DNA of 64,000 nucleotides, taken from the NCBI RefSeq assembly GCF_954871325.1, contig NC_088777.1, positions 4,590,509 through 4,654,508 of the forward strand, read 5' to 3'. Both the position numbers and the translations under genes were made by a program. The stretch comes from Gordionus sp. m RMFG-2023. Taxonomy: Eukaryota; Nematomorpha; Gordioida; Chordodea; Parachordodidae. The notes under the pieces are model-generated. The model worked only from the letters and a program-made list of their open reading frames with translations, was not told the DNA's origin and searched no databases. Below are positions 22,244 through 34,360 of the stretch, one piece after another; within the stretch, counting starts at the first letter, position 1, and each line of letters starts with the position of its first letter.

Positions 22244-24340
22244 CAGTGGCCCCTACAACGGGAAGGGGGTCCGAAGCAAATGCTTCAGTAAATTTGAGTG
22301 GGGGTACTTTTTTAATTTTTTTTTTATTATTTAATTCTTTTACTGTTTTGTTACATCCATCATGATCAAGTGATTTCTGGTTTATAAATGTAATAATAAG
22401 CACCCCCCCCCCCCAGATTCTATTGAACAGGTGGTTTTCCTACATAGTTGATGACACATATGATGTTTCTGAATCAGAAGCAATAGCTTTGATAGTAAGA
22501 TATGTTGAAAATAGTGAGACGCCGAAGCCTGTTGAAAGACTGATTGACATATATTGTACGGTAAATACCGCAAATCTCGATATAAGCCTAATATAATATC
22601 CAAACTTGGCTCGATGAATTTACCCCTTGAATTTCAAGTTGGGCAAAGTTATGATGGCGCCTCAAACATGAGTGGAAGAATAAATGGTGTGCCGGCCTTG
22701 ATTAGAGCAGAGGAGACAAAGGCTGCAGTTATTTGGTGTTATTGTCATCGATTAAATTTAATCATTGTTCAATTATGCCAATAAAAAGAATTTCGAAATA
22801 TTCTAGGAATACTAGACGAGATTTATATTTATTTTAATGGTGTAGAAAGATATGAGGTACTCAAAGAATGTCAGTGTAATTATCTGGAAAAATCGCAACG
22901 ATTTCTACGCATCAAGAATACCACTCGGGTAATAGCACTTTATTTATTTAGATTTAAAATGTTTTTTTATTTAGAAGCTGGCTATCGTCATATAAAGCTA
23001 TTGTAAATTTTTTTCTACTTTATGATGCCTTGAGGGCAGCTTTAACAAATTTAAAGGATTCTGAAGATCCTGCCACTTCCACTATGGCTAGTGCTATAGT
23101 TTTTAGCATAGAAAAATTTGATTTTATCTTATCCCTTTGTGTTTTGGATAAAATATTGTTGATAACAAGTTTGACTTGTACAAAATTGCAAACCATTTTG
23201 AAGGATATAGGGTTTGCAATAAATAAATCAAATTCAATTGGCAAAAGATTGCGTGATTAATTTGAGAAGTATAATATAAAATATTGTTTTAATTATTTTT
23301 TAATCTAATAGATAATAACACTGAATTTTTGGATGTTTTTTCAAAGGCACAAGATTTATGAAGGAGAGAAATCTACCTTTTGATTTTGAAAGTTCTAGAC
23401 TTCAAACATTACAATCCAAAAAGGAGAGGTATATATACTTTATCATTAAATATAGAAATTTTTTTAGCTTTAAAATAGTGTTTTATGCTGCACTCAATTT
23501 AATTATTATGTAGTTTAATGAAAGATTTGATGATGATTCGATGAAATTTTTACATCAAACATCATTTTTTTACGCCAAAGGGAATGGCAGAAAAATCAAT
23601 TATTAAAGAAGATATCGAGGATATCTGTGAATTTTACAATTTAATCAAGTCAAATTTTCGAAGAAATGTTGAAGTTTAGAAATATTTATAAGATGGCTAA
23701 AATGGGGAATGTAATTATTATTCATGACGTAGAGATTCAAGAATCTAAAGATTTGTCAGATTCTGAGTGAAAATTTGTTTAATTAAAATATTTTTACCAA
23801 TACATTATTTAGCTTCTTCTGATGATGATGATAGTTCAGGGACTTACGATTCAGATTGGGAAAACTATTCATTTATTTTACCATATCGTCTACTTTTAAA
23901 TTTTTCTGCTTTCCCTAATTTAGCAATTTTATATAAATATTTATTAACCATCCTATAACCTCATGCACTGCCGAAAGAGTCATGAGTAAAATTAAATTAA
24001 TTAAAACAAGACTTCGTAGTACCATGAAAGATTCATTTCTCAATAATTTAACCATATTATCAATGGAAAAAAATTTATTTAAACAATTAAATATTGATAA
24101 AATTATAAATTCTTTGGCTTTCTCTTCCCCTAATTTATCTAAATTATTAATTTAAAAATAATATTTATAAAGTATATATTTTTTGCATTTTATTTATATT
24201 ATATATTAAAAATTGATGCTATAAAAATTATTTTTAAAATTTATGGGTGTCATAAAATAATTATAATTTTTTCGAGGGGGGGGGGGTACTTTTCAGTGGG
24301 GTATTCTGCTTTATTCGCTCAGAAAGTGTAGGGGCCACTG
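22244..24340 (+). mobile_element. nested hAT element (ZMYM/TTF-type), degraded transposase
   Basis: Ends CAGTGGCCCCTACA and TGTAGGGGCCACTG. Near-perfect target duplication GATATAAG / GATATTAG at 22236-22243 and 24341-24348. Poly-G/C runs lie just inside each end. Transposase pieces on the plus strand: RWFSYIVDDTYDVSESEA near 22430, GQSYDGASNMSGRINGVPAL near 22640 with CYCHRLNLIIVQ, a segment near 23030-23260 (MRAALTNLKDSEDPATST), and SCTAERVMSKIKLIKTRLRS near 23970. Several stops and frame changes separate them, so the transposase is dead. Confidence 0.87.
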
Positions 24341-24682
24341 GATATTAGTTCCCACGAATCAAATCCAAATCTTAAAATTCTATATGGAAATTTTTTAAAA
24401 ATAAAAGTTAAAAAAGACAACTTAAAGACTAGATGTAAAACCTGTATAAACAAAAAAATGATAAATAGTTAAACACAAATTTTGTTGAACATATTAAAGT
24501 ATATTATTTATGTGTGGTTAAAAGGATAGGTCATCTTAAATATTTAAGTTAATATTGCTACCTTTATTAAAAGCTGCCTAAGGTGACATGGGCAATAATT
24601 TTAAGATAATATTTTCCTATGATTTGAATCAATGACATATAGATTTGAATATATGAGGCTTTTTTGACATAGATATCACATA

Positions 24683-25100
24683 GAGTGGCAGAGCTACGAG
24701 GGTGGTTTTCGGGTTTGGACCCCTCCCAGAGCAAAAATATTTTTTTAGATTATACGTTCAAAAAACTTAAAAGTGACTTTATATCAAATAAATACCATTA
24801 ATATCTATATTTATATTTTTCTGGTTTTGATGTTTGTGGAAGGATATTATATTACTATTGAAATTATTCTAAATAGTATTATTATAAAGTATTGAGAATA
24901 ATCGACTAAATTATAATAATGATGCATTTAAAAAAAATATTTATTATATATTATCGAAGATATGGTTATGATTTGTAAAAGAAACCCGGCCGAAGGCCGG
25001 GCTAAAGGGCCGAAGGCCCGTTAAACGGAGTCTGGGGGGCAGCCCCCAGGCTTTTATATGTATGGACCCCCTCTAAGGAAAATTCCTAGCTACGCCACTG
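24683..25100. mobile_element. 418-bp non-autonomous hAT nested in a hAT
   Basis: Left end GAGTGGCAGAGCTACGAGGG, right end TTCCTAGCTACGCCACTG. Target duplication ATCACATA / ATCACACA (24675-24682 and 25101-25108, 7 of 8). It carries a GC-rich double hairpin at 24986-25060 (CCCGGCCGAAGGCCGGG and GGGCCGAAGGCCC). No coding capacity. Confidence 0.82.
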
Positions 25101-25159
25101 ATCACACATATTTTAATGGATTGAGTCAGATGATAAAAGCAAATACTTTTAAAATATAT

Positions 25160-25495
25160 TAATAAAAGAAGCCCTAAATGTAGAACCAGAGTATATACAA
25201 GTTCAAACTATAACACCTTTAGATTTAACATTTAATAAAGAAAATGATGATTATATTTCTCTTAGTGAAACAAATTTTTCTGAGTTCAATAATACAAATA
25301 GGACTGGAGGTTTTAAATTATATTAAATAAATCGAAATACATTAATAATGCTTAAATTATCCTTCCATTAAGGAAATATTTATAAATATAATTCAGCTCC
25401 AATTGAAAGATAATTTAGTTTTGGCACAATGTTAAATAGGCCAAAAGGCAATTTAATGATAAATTATTTGAAAAATTTGATTATCTTATAAAATT
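25160..25495 (+). pseudogene. hAT transposase C-terminal remnant of the outer element
   Basis: Reads YNSAPIERKFSFGTMLNRP followed by KGNLMINYLKNL, the hAT dimerisation motif (SAPSERVFS in typical members). Upstream acidic residues (NKENDDYISLSE) belong to the same piece. In-frame stops occur. It belongs to the 21769-25910 element. Confidence 0.7.
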
Positions 25496-25918
25496 ATGAA
25501 TCTATTTTAAATACTCTTTTGCAAATTAATATTTCAACTCCCATTAAAAATACTAGTCTCCCCTCCCTCTCTATTCTAAGAATAAGCTATTTATTACTAA
25601 TATTAAAATGCCTGATTTTTATAATTAACTCATCATTAAATATTTTATTAAATATTCATTCATATTATATGCGTATGTTATGTTCTTCACAAATAAATAA
25701 TAAAAACTGTAATTTATAAACTATTAATTGATAATTATAATTTAAAAATATATTGTATTTAGGATAATCTAATTAGACAAAAGATACAAGTATCTTTTAT
25801 CTTGTATCTTTTTGATATTTAAAAAAGATACTAGTATCTGTATCTAAGATTCATTTTTTAACAAAGAATCTGTATCTATATATTTTTTTCGGAGGACATG
25901 CCTAACTCTGCAAACAAC

Positions 25919-26356
25919 CATATGATAATGTGATTTGAATGTGATAGTCAATCTATACATCTTAATTTTTTTAATAAATTTGAAATTCGTATTTCCCTTT
26001 TTATTTTTAATAAATCTTTGAAGAAAAATTGGATTTAGAATAATTGAAATCACAACTTGTTATTAAAGTTGAAGGAAAAATGTGTTTATTAAATAAAATT
26101 TGATTAATAAATATCAATACTTTTTCGAAAGGTACGATGACGTTTTTTCATAGATACTTTGGGCCAGGTCATTGTTAATTACCTCTAAGTGAATATATAT
26201 ATCAATTTTTTAAACAACAATTTAAATTGGTAAAAAAGGGGGAATTATTTTTAAAATGTAAAAAAAATTAATTTTCTATATATCATGTTTAAGAGATGGA
26301 ATAACGCGTTCTTTCCGATATTTTATATATCATCGCCTTAGATCAGAACCATTATC
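25919..26356. other. AT-rich, no gene seen
   Basis: No motif or open frame that I can support. It separates the nested hAT block from an R1-like repeat. Confidence 0.4.
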
Positions 26357-26574
26357 GTTGATAAAAAAATCCCTATTCGGGTCGATTTTCAAAAACGGCC
26401 CGATTACGATTATAACCAAGATAACATTTCGAACTTAAAGATTTAGCTCAAAGCTGTGGCAGAAATGCTTGGGCATCTATTTGTCAAATCTCGATGCTTA
26501 CATAATGTTATTTTAGCTAAAATCTTGATCGGGCCGTTTTTAAAATGGACCCAAATCTGACTTTTTAACAACAC
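26357..26574. repeat. R1-related foldback repeat, diverged subfamily
   Basis: Inverted arms GGGTCGATTTTCAAAAACGG / CGGGCCGTTTTTAAAATGGA, right end CTTTTTAACAACACTA. Same architecture and AAGCTGTG ... CATCTATTTG centre as R1, with a different GC-rich core. Related pieces lie at 26765-26895, 29150-29370 and 62380-62430. Confidence 0.65.
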
Positions 26575-26764
26575 TACCATCTAGTCTAGTTGGTTTCAAA
26601 AAAACATGGTTCTTGGTTAGAACAATTATCATATTAACGCTCCCGCATTTAATGACTAGGCCACTGTGGCTTTCTATAAATGATGATTTTTTAAATATAA
26701 ATTATAGCCATATGTTTAAGTGACAGTGTCTATCCTAATAAATAATATGTCACTTTACGACTGT

Positions 26765-26895
26765 ATTGTTAAAGGCCCGATTCGAATCGATTTATAAAAA
26801 CGGCCCTATTATAGCCGAAATAATATTATGTAAGCTTGTAGATTTTGCTCATTGGAAGGTAATTTTTTAACCATATTATCTCTTTAAGTCGACTA
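26765..26895. repeat. truncated R1-related repeat
   Basis: Left half only: TTGTTAAAGGCCCGATTCGA, then ACGGCCCTATTATAGC and the GTAAGCTTGTAGATTTTGCT centre. The right half is missing, and a gag-like fragment follows. Confidence 0.55.
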
Positions 26896-26899
26896 GAAA

Positions 26900-27125
26900 A
26901 TTGCATTATTTGTTCATTTGCCCTTGTCTGGATATAATAAACTTTATTCGATAATAGAACATTGCATTGTTCTTCTTAAATAGCTTATTTGCCGCGTCTA
27001 AATAATCCTTATACTTCAATTCTATTAATTTATTTGGGAATATATATCTTTCCAACTCACCTAATCTCTTCAGACCAAAATAAGCCAATAAAACTAGTTT
27101 ATCTTCCTCCTCTGTTATACATGAA
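26900..27125 (-). mobile_element. fossil gag-like fragment of a Ty3/Gypsy-type LTR element
   Basis: The minus strand shows an isolated, degraded fragment with a gag-like pattern (GLKRLGELERYIFPNK, YKDYLDAANKLF, FYYRIKFIISRQGQ), similar in layout to capsid C-terminal regions of Ty3/Gypsy-type retrotransposons. No pol, LTR or other part is recognisable nearby. An old, broken remnant. Assignment is by pattern only. Confidence 0.35.
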
Positions 27126-28454
27126 ATAAGTATAACCCAATATCTATTTCACTTTTGTAAGATTCTAAGTTATTTGTATTCAAAATATTTATAATATTAT
27201 TTCAGTATTTCTTGATATCAACTGGTCGTCGGTGCTATGCAAATCATCGAATATCTATTATTAATGTTAAACATCTCAATCATCAAATATCATATATATA
27301 ATAATTTCAAACTATTTGTTGCCCTTCCGTCCAAAGCTTTGAATATCATACTAACTAGAAGATATAATTTTATTGTCTAAAATGTTAAAGTATTCATTAG
27401 AGTTGGAAAAAGCCTAATAAAAACTATATAAGAAAAACGTAGTAAAGCAAATAAATCAAGCCTATTTCAATACTCAAACTAAAATTTTCATATGTTGGTT
27501 AATAATGCTAGGGTCTGTCATGGGAGCAATATACTCAATCGCTTGATAGACTCATCGTGACCTTGTCAATAATCTACTACAGGTAATTTAGCATTTGGAC
27601 AAAAGCTCATTGAAATATTAAGGACATTTTTGGTTAGGTTATTTTAATATGTTTTTTTAATGAATTTTTTTAAAACTGTTTACGATTCTAAATAATTTTG
27701 TAAGATATATATTTTATACGAATCCCGGAAAAAAAACTCCTGCCAGAAATAACCCCCGAAAATAAACCCGGAAAAAACTCCCACTACAAAAAAACCCACA
27801 GGATAAACAACCCCCAGAATTTTTTTTGTATATAGATTTTACTTAAGACCTAATAATATAGGTTTTGTTTGGTTATAATGGATTTACTCATATTTATAAT
27901 GTATAGAAAAATTAGTATTTTATAAAAAAATATTATAAAAATATAATAAATTAATAAGCTAAAATAGGACCTAATTCATTATTTAAATATTACTCATATA
28001 CTCTCCATAAAAAAATGCTTAAACAAGATAAAATGCTAAAGTTCAAATTGGTACTATGGGAAAAATACCCCAGTAAAATAACCCATGTATTTCTTATTTT
28101 CGTAAAAATTATTTGCTATATTAATAAATACAATATCGATTACGATATTAAGTATACTAAATTTGGCATTTGTATTAAAATATATTTATTTTATTGGTCA
28201 TGATTATGTAATACAAATTTAATAATCTATATTATAATTTTCCGATCATGTCATCGCTACGTCATGTCATTGGTACGTATTTATTTATTATTTTTTTTCC
28301 AATATCTATACTAACAGATGAGCCTATAACTTCAGTTAACCATGCAACTGTAGGATGCCAAAGTAAAACCTTAAATATTCTTTTAATTTATCTTTATAAA
28401 ATTTTACAAATCATTTTAATTTATTACAAAATTTGTATAATATTTTTTTTATTA
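27126..28454. other. AT-rich, with a C-rich degenerate repeat
   Basis: No gene recognised. At about 27720-27830 a run of AACCCCCGAAAATAAACCCG-like units occurs against an AT background, with a possible outlier near 28065 (ATACCCCAGTAAAATAACCC). A short open frame at 28248-28466 is hydrophobic and unrecognised. Confidence 0.4.
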
Positions 28455-28678
28455 TATCAATTATAAAGCTATGCAAGATGATATTACCACTCTTACTCAA
28501 GAAGCTGCTATCTGAAAACAATTATTCATCAATTCAATGTAAAATACAATATGATATCAGTAATATTACTATATCAATTATAAAGCTATTCAAGATGATA
28601 TTACCATTTTAACTCAAGAAACTGCTATCAGTGAAAACAATTATTCACCAATGTAAAATACAATATGATACATAATAT
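28455..28678 (+). repeat. two-copy ~110-bp tandem repeat
   Basis: Both units contain TATATCAATTATAAAGCTAT, AAGATGATATTACCA and AAAATACAATATGATA with few differences. One unit reads MQDDITTLTQEAA, but neither has a sustained frame. Confidence 0.75.
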
Positions 28679-29149
28679 TTTCATTATATCAATTATACTA
28701 CAATATTCAAAATTAATTTTCTTATTTATTATATTTTTAAATAAATCAATGATCATTTAAATTTCAAGATTTTATTTTTTTTAAAAAAAGCATTTTATAA
28801 ATTTGTAAAATTAAAATATAATAATAACCTTTTATACTTTAATAAATATTTATATATTACTGATAAAGCTATATATCATAAATATCGTTTACAACATTGT
28901 AAAGAAAAGGGGTGGGAATTTATTATACACATTTTATTAAGGGTGGCTATTTTCATTTTTGTAAAAGTGTTAGGTAGATTTAGCAACAAGGATGTGCCCT
29001 ACTTCCCCCCCCCCCCCTGGTTTAAATACCCAAACAGTGGATATTAATCCTCTACCCTGGTTCCTTTACGGTTTTATTTCAATAAAAATAATAAGTCTTT
29101 CCCCTTTCCCTGTTCCTTTTCTACCTTTCTTCACCTTTCAATTTTTATA

Positions 29150-29370
29150 GGGTTATTTAAATGCTGATTTGAGTCGATTTACAAAAAATGATCCTATTAT
29201 TATTTTAGACAAAAATAAATATTATATAAGCCTGGAGATTTGACTAAAATATAGGTGCAAACATTTTTGCCATCTACGAGCAAAATTTTCAGTCTAAAAT
29301 ATTATTTCGGCTGAAAATAATTGGGTTGTTTTTAAAAATCGACGTAAATCAGATTTTTTTAACAATCCTA
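29150..29370. repeat. R1-related foldback repeat
   Basis: Left TTTAAATGCTGATTTGAGTC, right AAATCGACGTAAATCAGATT followed by TTTTAACAATCCTACC. Inner GCCTGGAGATTT and TATTTCGGCTGAAAATAATT match the R1 plan. Confidence 0.6.
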
Positions 29371-30282
29371 CCCCCCCCCCCCTTTATTTTCATTACAATC
29401 TTTTTCTTTCCCCTTTCCTTTCCTTTAGTTTTTTCTTTTTTTCTTTCTATTTCCCTTACCTTTCACTCCTTTCCAGATTTTATTTACTTTCTACTTTCCC
29501 ATTTTCTTTTCCTTTACATTTTTTTTCCTCCTTTCCCTTTTTCATTTCCTTGCTCTTTCTTTTCCTTACCCTTTTTCTTTTCTTTTCTTTTCTTTTCTTT
29601 TCTTTTCTTTTCTTTTCTTTTCTTTTCTTTTCTTTTCTTTTCTTTTCTTTTCTTTTCTTTTCTTTTCTTTTCTTTTCTTTTCTTTTCTTTTCTTTTCTTT
29701 TCTTTTCTTTTCTTTTCTTTTCTTTTCTTTTCTTTTCTTTTCTTTTCTTTTCTTTTCTTTTCTTTTCTTTTCTTTTCTTTTCTTTTCTTTTCTTTTCTTT
29801 TCTTTTCTTTTCTTTTCTTTTCTTTTCTTTTCTTTTCTTTTCTTTTCTTTTCTTTTCTTTTCTTTTCTTTTCTTTTCTTTTCTTTTCTTTTCTTTTCTTT
29901 TCTTTTCTTTTCTTTTCTTTTCTTTTCTTTTCTTTTCTTTTCTTTTCTTTTCTTTTCTTTTCTTTTCTTTTCTTTTCTTTTCTTTTCTTTTCTTTTCTTT
30001 TCTTTTCTTTTCTTTTCTTTTCTTTTCTTTTCTTTTCTTTTCTTTTCTTTTCTTTTCTTTTCTTTTCTTTTCTTTTCTTTTCTTTTCTTTTCTTTTCTTT
30101 TCATTTTTCTTTCACTTTTCCCTTTTAATCTATTTTTTCTTTCACTTTCCCTTTTTTTTTCTATTTTTTATTTCACTTTCCATTACCCCGTTTTCCTTCC
30201 TATCTTTCTTTTTTCCTTTCCTTTCCAATTCCTTGCATTTCTCCTGCTTCTTCCTATTTTTCAATTCCCCATCTTCCTATAA
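29370..30282 (+). repeat. pyrimidine tract with long (TTTTC)n array
   Basis: About 900 bp that is almost only C and T on the plus strand. The core, about 29573-30102, is an uninterrupted pentanucleotide array of roughly 106 TTTTC units. Its translations (LFFSF repeats, or KRKEK repeats on the other strand) are artefacts. Flanks are irregular TTTCC/TTTCT sequence, probably decayed array. Confidence 0.95.
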
Positions 30283-30780
30283 TTCTTAGAAAAAGTTTAA
30301 TTCCAACTGATTCTAGATTGCTTTTCCGTTAAAAGTTTGATCAAAGGAAAAGGTTCTATCAAAAAAGTAAAAGATCCAATAAAAAGGGGCAAATTCCAAT
30401 TCAAAATGGAAAATCGTTACTTTTTTAAATATTTAAGAACAAATTATATTCTCTACGATCCTACATTATAGAAAGGTTGCCAAAATGGTTCTCCAAACAA
30501 TATTTATCTTAATTCACATATATATACTAATTATTTTGCATATAATAAATATTTTTATAATTTTTATTTCTCATGGTTCCTTCTCAATAAAATTAGCCTA
30601 TTAAAATATATTCATTTATATTATGGCGATACATAAATTAATAATATTTTTTTTAATATCCATTCTTAACCCCATACCCATATTTTATTTTTATTTAAAC
30701 TCTGATATCTCCTGATTTGTGATCCTTCGCCATACTTGTAGGAATTTCTGATTTCATGCCATTTATAATTCCCAGGCTGC
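30283..30780. other. no gene seen
   Basis: AT-rich sequence between the pentanucleotide array and the outer breakpoint of the left duplication arm. Confidence 0.4.
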
Positions 30781-30786
30781 ACTTCC

Positions 30787-31080
30787 TCCATACGCTATTT
30801 ACAAATGTATTAATATTATGATCTTTGAACAGAAACCATCAATTGATGGTTTTTGTAATCTAATAAATATAGTAAAAATACTGATTGATATTGATGTCTT
30901 GTTTGAGGTGATAGTAATTTTCTCTATTTTTTATGATTCATCAGAATACTTAAAGTTAGATGATCTAAATGCAGAGGAGAAATGAGTAGAAATTTCGTAA
31001 TAACGATAAATCCCCATGATTGGAAAAAATATGCGAGTATGTTGTCTCCTTACCTCATTCTAATGCTCATCTAACCGCTT
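30787..31080 (+). pseudogene. hAT (DUF4371-like) transposase fragment, left arm
   Basis: Plus strand reads SIDGFCNLINIVKI, IDIDVLFE, FYDSSEYLKLDDL and HDWKKYASMLSPYLILM. Same piece as 54417-54701 on the minus strand of the right arm. Stops interrupt it. It abuts the oppositely oriented fragment at 31440-32290. Confidence 0.6.
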
Positions 31081-31439
31081 TTTTATCCTGATAGGACTTC
31101 CTGGAGAAAGGAGAGTAATCTGATTTCTTTAACAACATTAGAGGGTGAGCTAATGGTCAAAATTTTAATATGTCATGCCAGGAATTTTATAAATATCTAA
31201 ATAACGACGGTAAAAGTCTAGTTCCAATCTCAAATAAAATATAATTAACATTATAACTATTTAATTTTCCATATTTTTTTTATATTTTATAAAATCTTAA
31301 TTATACATTCGCATAAAATAAATATATTTTTTACATTGTAAAATTATTATTTTGAATATTATTGCAAATCAAAAAAGTGAACATTACAATCTCCTCAAAA
31401 AAGGCTATCGGTATTTTTAAAATATTTAAAATTTTAAAT

Positions 31440-32290
31440 ATATTTTTAGTAATGGCGCCATATAATTTATTGTCAATTTTTAACTGTAAATTATGAACAC
31501 ATCTGCAGCTTAATTTTGTGAATCTTTATTAAAAAAAATTCTTCTGATTTCAACTTCATTTTAACAGCATGTAGCAGATTTCCTAAATGTGAAATATTTC
31601 CTAAAAATACCTCTGCCATTAATTCTTGAAAAAAATTTTCAAAATGTTAGGACATCTTTTATAATTTATTTAAGAAATATTTTTTTATAGGTTTATAAAA
31701 TTTTAAAATTCTATCGATGGCAGGTATTAGGAACATGTCGCAACCAACTTTAGCTGACTCAATTCTGTAAATACAGTGGTTTTTGCCAAATTCATTTAGG
31801 CATTATCATATCAGAAGGCTGACATGCTATTCATTGATAATACCGAATCTGCTATATTTACCATTATATGGTTAATTATGTCTTTGGATTATTCACTATT
31901 TGAAAGAAAAAACATTAATAGTTTTATTGAAACGACGATAATTTTGTTAAAATAGCAGGATCAAGGAAATGTTATAATATTTCCCTTATTAGATGCATCT
32001 GTTAGAATTGCATATGTATGCCGATCTTTCAAATCGTCAAGAATTGATGTACTGGATTCAGGTTCTAAAACATTGATGATAGCCTTGCTCATTTTTACTC
32101 TACAAGAAAAATTTTCATTTATCTCGGAAATAGCTCTGTTAATGTTGTACTACATGATAGATGTATACCATTGCCTCAACTGTAATTGCATTTGTATTAT
32201 TTCATATTTTTGGAGAATATTTTTGTTGTGCAATAGATGTAGATACACTCCTCTGCGCCGATTATAAATTATATAATTGAACTATAATAA
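31440..32290 (-). pseudogene. hAT (DUF4371-like) transposase fragment, opposite orientation
   Basis: Minus strand around 31985-32005 reads TDASNKGNI, a hallmark of DUF4371-type hAT transposases, with the NASVN-type active-site segment further left. Multiple frame breaks. The mirror is at 53200-54060, and a longer relative is at 54417-55560. Confidence 0.65.
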
Positions 32291-33414
32291 ATAAAATAAT
32301 TATCATTGAAATATGTGTACAATATTACCATAATATGTATTTAAATGTGATATAAGCGCCTACCCCTATAATGTTATACACAAACACACATGGTAAATTT
32401 CCAATTGCGGTAGTTTTGCGGGACTTTCGCATAAAATATATTTTTTGCATTGTATAATTAAAATCGTTTATTTTTTTTTATAAAATTAATATATTTTAAA
32501 CGTGTTAATTTAATAGTAAAGATAGTATTTAAAAAATTTTTGTCTCGTTCTATAATTATTTATTATATTATGAAAAATAGTTAATGACTATATTATAAAC
32601 TAATTATTATAAAAATAATAGGCGGATAAATAACTCAATCAAAATCCCTGCAGGCCGTAAAAATTTTTTAGCGAATTTTATATTTCTACCTCAATTTCCA
32701 TATTTCTCCCGCAAAATACCAAATTTCTCCCGCAATTTAAGAATTTTGACATGGCAAACGTGGTCTTGGCTACGCTTATGTTCAGTCTAACACCGTCTCG
32801 TGGTAAAGGTTGATGAGTTAGAGATATATGGGTGTGTGAACTGCTGTTAAAACTTATTAATGATATGATCTATAATAGTGTGTGACCTCGACCCCCTTAG
32901 CTAAATAATAAAAATTAAACCTTGTCTCCTTTCGAAAGATAAAACAGTAATGGGATCTCTAAAAATCTATTTGAAAGAGCTGGCCAGATTCCAACCTTCA
33001 CTGGTAACGAAACTTATGCAACAAATAATCACTTTTTTTAAAAAAAAGATATTGGATAAAATTGTAATTTTTATTTATATTTTAAACTCTAATTCTAAGA
33101 ACGGAATTGGTTTTTTAAAACGTTATTAATTAATTTATACGTTTTTAATTCTTATCAGTTATTTAAAAAATAAGATCAAGGTTGAATTTGTGTTTTTTGT
33201 AAAAACATTAAGCACTATAAGTAAAGGTTAATAAAAATCTAGCTTAAAAATATCTGATAAGATAAAATAAATATTAAAATGTTTAAAATTCTTGAGTAAA
33301 CACTGAATCTATCTGAAAAATTTTGTATAAATATAACGAAACAACTCATATCAAATATATTTTAATCATTTGACTAAACAATAATTTTTGTTTCATTTAA
33401 ACCAATATGATGTA

Positions 33415-34360
33415 GGTGAGACCGGGGTACATTGAGTACAGGGGAACGTTAGGACATTCTAATTATAATTTGATCTATTATTTTATAAGACTGAAAATTT
33501 GAGCCTAACATAGATAATTTTGTCATACATGATTGGCTAAAAAAGATTTGAAAAATATTTAGTAATTTAATTTTTACAGAAGAAAATGTGTTTTGGCATA
33601 CCAAAAATAATAAAAAATATTTGCAAACTTTATCGTTTATATTTATAAATAAAGCTTCAAAAATCATAATAAATCAGATTTTAGGAAAGCCTAAACCCTA
33701 TTTTCTAATCTGGCAAACTTTCAGAATCAATAAACATGAATTAATATAATTTTGGATGATATTTATAAAGTTAGTGGGCTCGGTTATAGTTGGTCATAGT
33801 ATAGTTGGGACACGCCATTTTAGCTCATTTTATAAACAATTTTATTATTTTATTATTAATTTAGTATTGTGAATAATGAATAATTAAATACTTATCTTTC
33901 ACTATGTTTATGATTAAAAAAAAAATTTTTTTACATTTTTTTCTTTACAATTTTATTTTCCCCAAAATAAATTTCCTAAATTTTGCTAAATTTTTTTTAT
34001 ATAGTTATTGATTATGAATTACAATATTATCAATAAAATCATATGTGTCATAGTCTCTAGTCTTATTGGATTACTGATTTTAAGTTTTTTAATTTATTTA
34101 GACCTCTATTTCACATGTGTCCCAACTATCACATATGTGTGCCCAACGTACACAGAGTCTGTCATAGTTGGGACAAAAAAAAATTTTTTTTTTAATTAAA
34201 TTTTTTAAAAAAATATAATCTTCATAAAATATATATTAATTATTTCAAATAGCCTATACTTTTGGGATTCAGAAGATGTTTTAATTATTCAGATTGGTCT
34301 ATTAATATTAGAATTATTAAGGTTTGAACGAAAAGTGTCCCAACCATCCCCGGTCTCCCC
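33415..34360. mobile_element. Tc1/mariner-type MITE with TA duplication and mirrored empty site
   Basis: Ends GGTGAGACCGGGGTACATTG and CCATCCCCGGTCTCCCC are inverted copies. Flanked by TA on both sides (33413-33414, 34361-34362). The right arm has the uninterrupted sequence GTGTACATCATATTGG at about 49620 and 50280, so the boundary is exact. 946 bp, no transposase seen. Internal CATAGTTGGGACA and its mirror GTGTCCCAACTATC recur at about 33800, 34115, 34155 and 34335. Confidence 0.87.

Larger units (their letters stand above)
21769..25910 (+). mobile_element. hAT element interrupted by two other hAT elements
   Basis: Terminal CAGAGTTGGGCTGTACCGCC at the left and ATGCCTAACTCTG at the right. 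Perfect 8-bp duplications CAAACAAC at 21761-21768 and 25911-25918. Subterminal AAGATACAAGT(A)-type repeats occur at both ends. Without the two nested insertions (22244-24340 and 24683-25100) about 1.6 kb of its own sequence remains, including a transposase C-terminal remnant at about 25160-25495 (APIERKFSFG, LNRPKGNLMINYL). The 90-bp MITE at 11715 has the same ends. Confidence 0.88.

Noticed and set aside
29370-29385. C-run next to the R1-type repeat as a telomere- or G-quadruplex-like motif
   Set aside because: Single homopolymer runs like this occur at many places in the window without periodic structure.
29326-30282. Long open frames of LFFSF or KRKEK repeats on both strands
   Set aside because: They are translations of the TTTTC array. 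A 5-bp repeat with no stops is open in all frames.
34008-34199. Hydrophobic frame as a signal-peptide exon for the left CAP copy
   Set aside because: It lies wholly inside the Tc1-type insertion, which the right arm lacks, so it cannot be an ancestral CAP exon.
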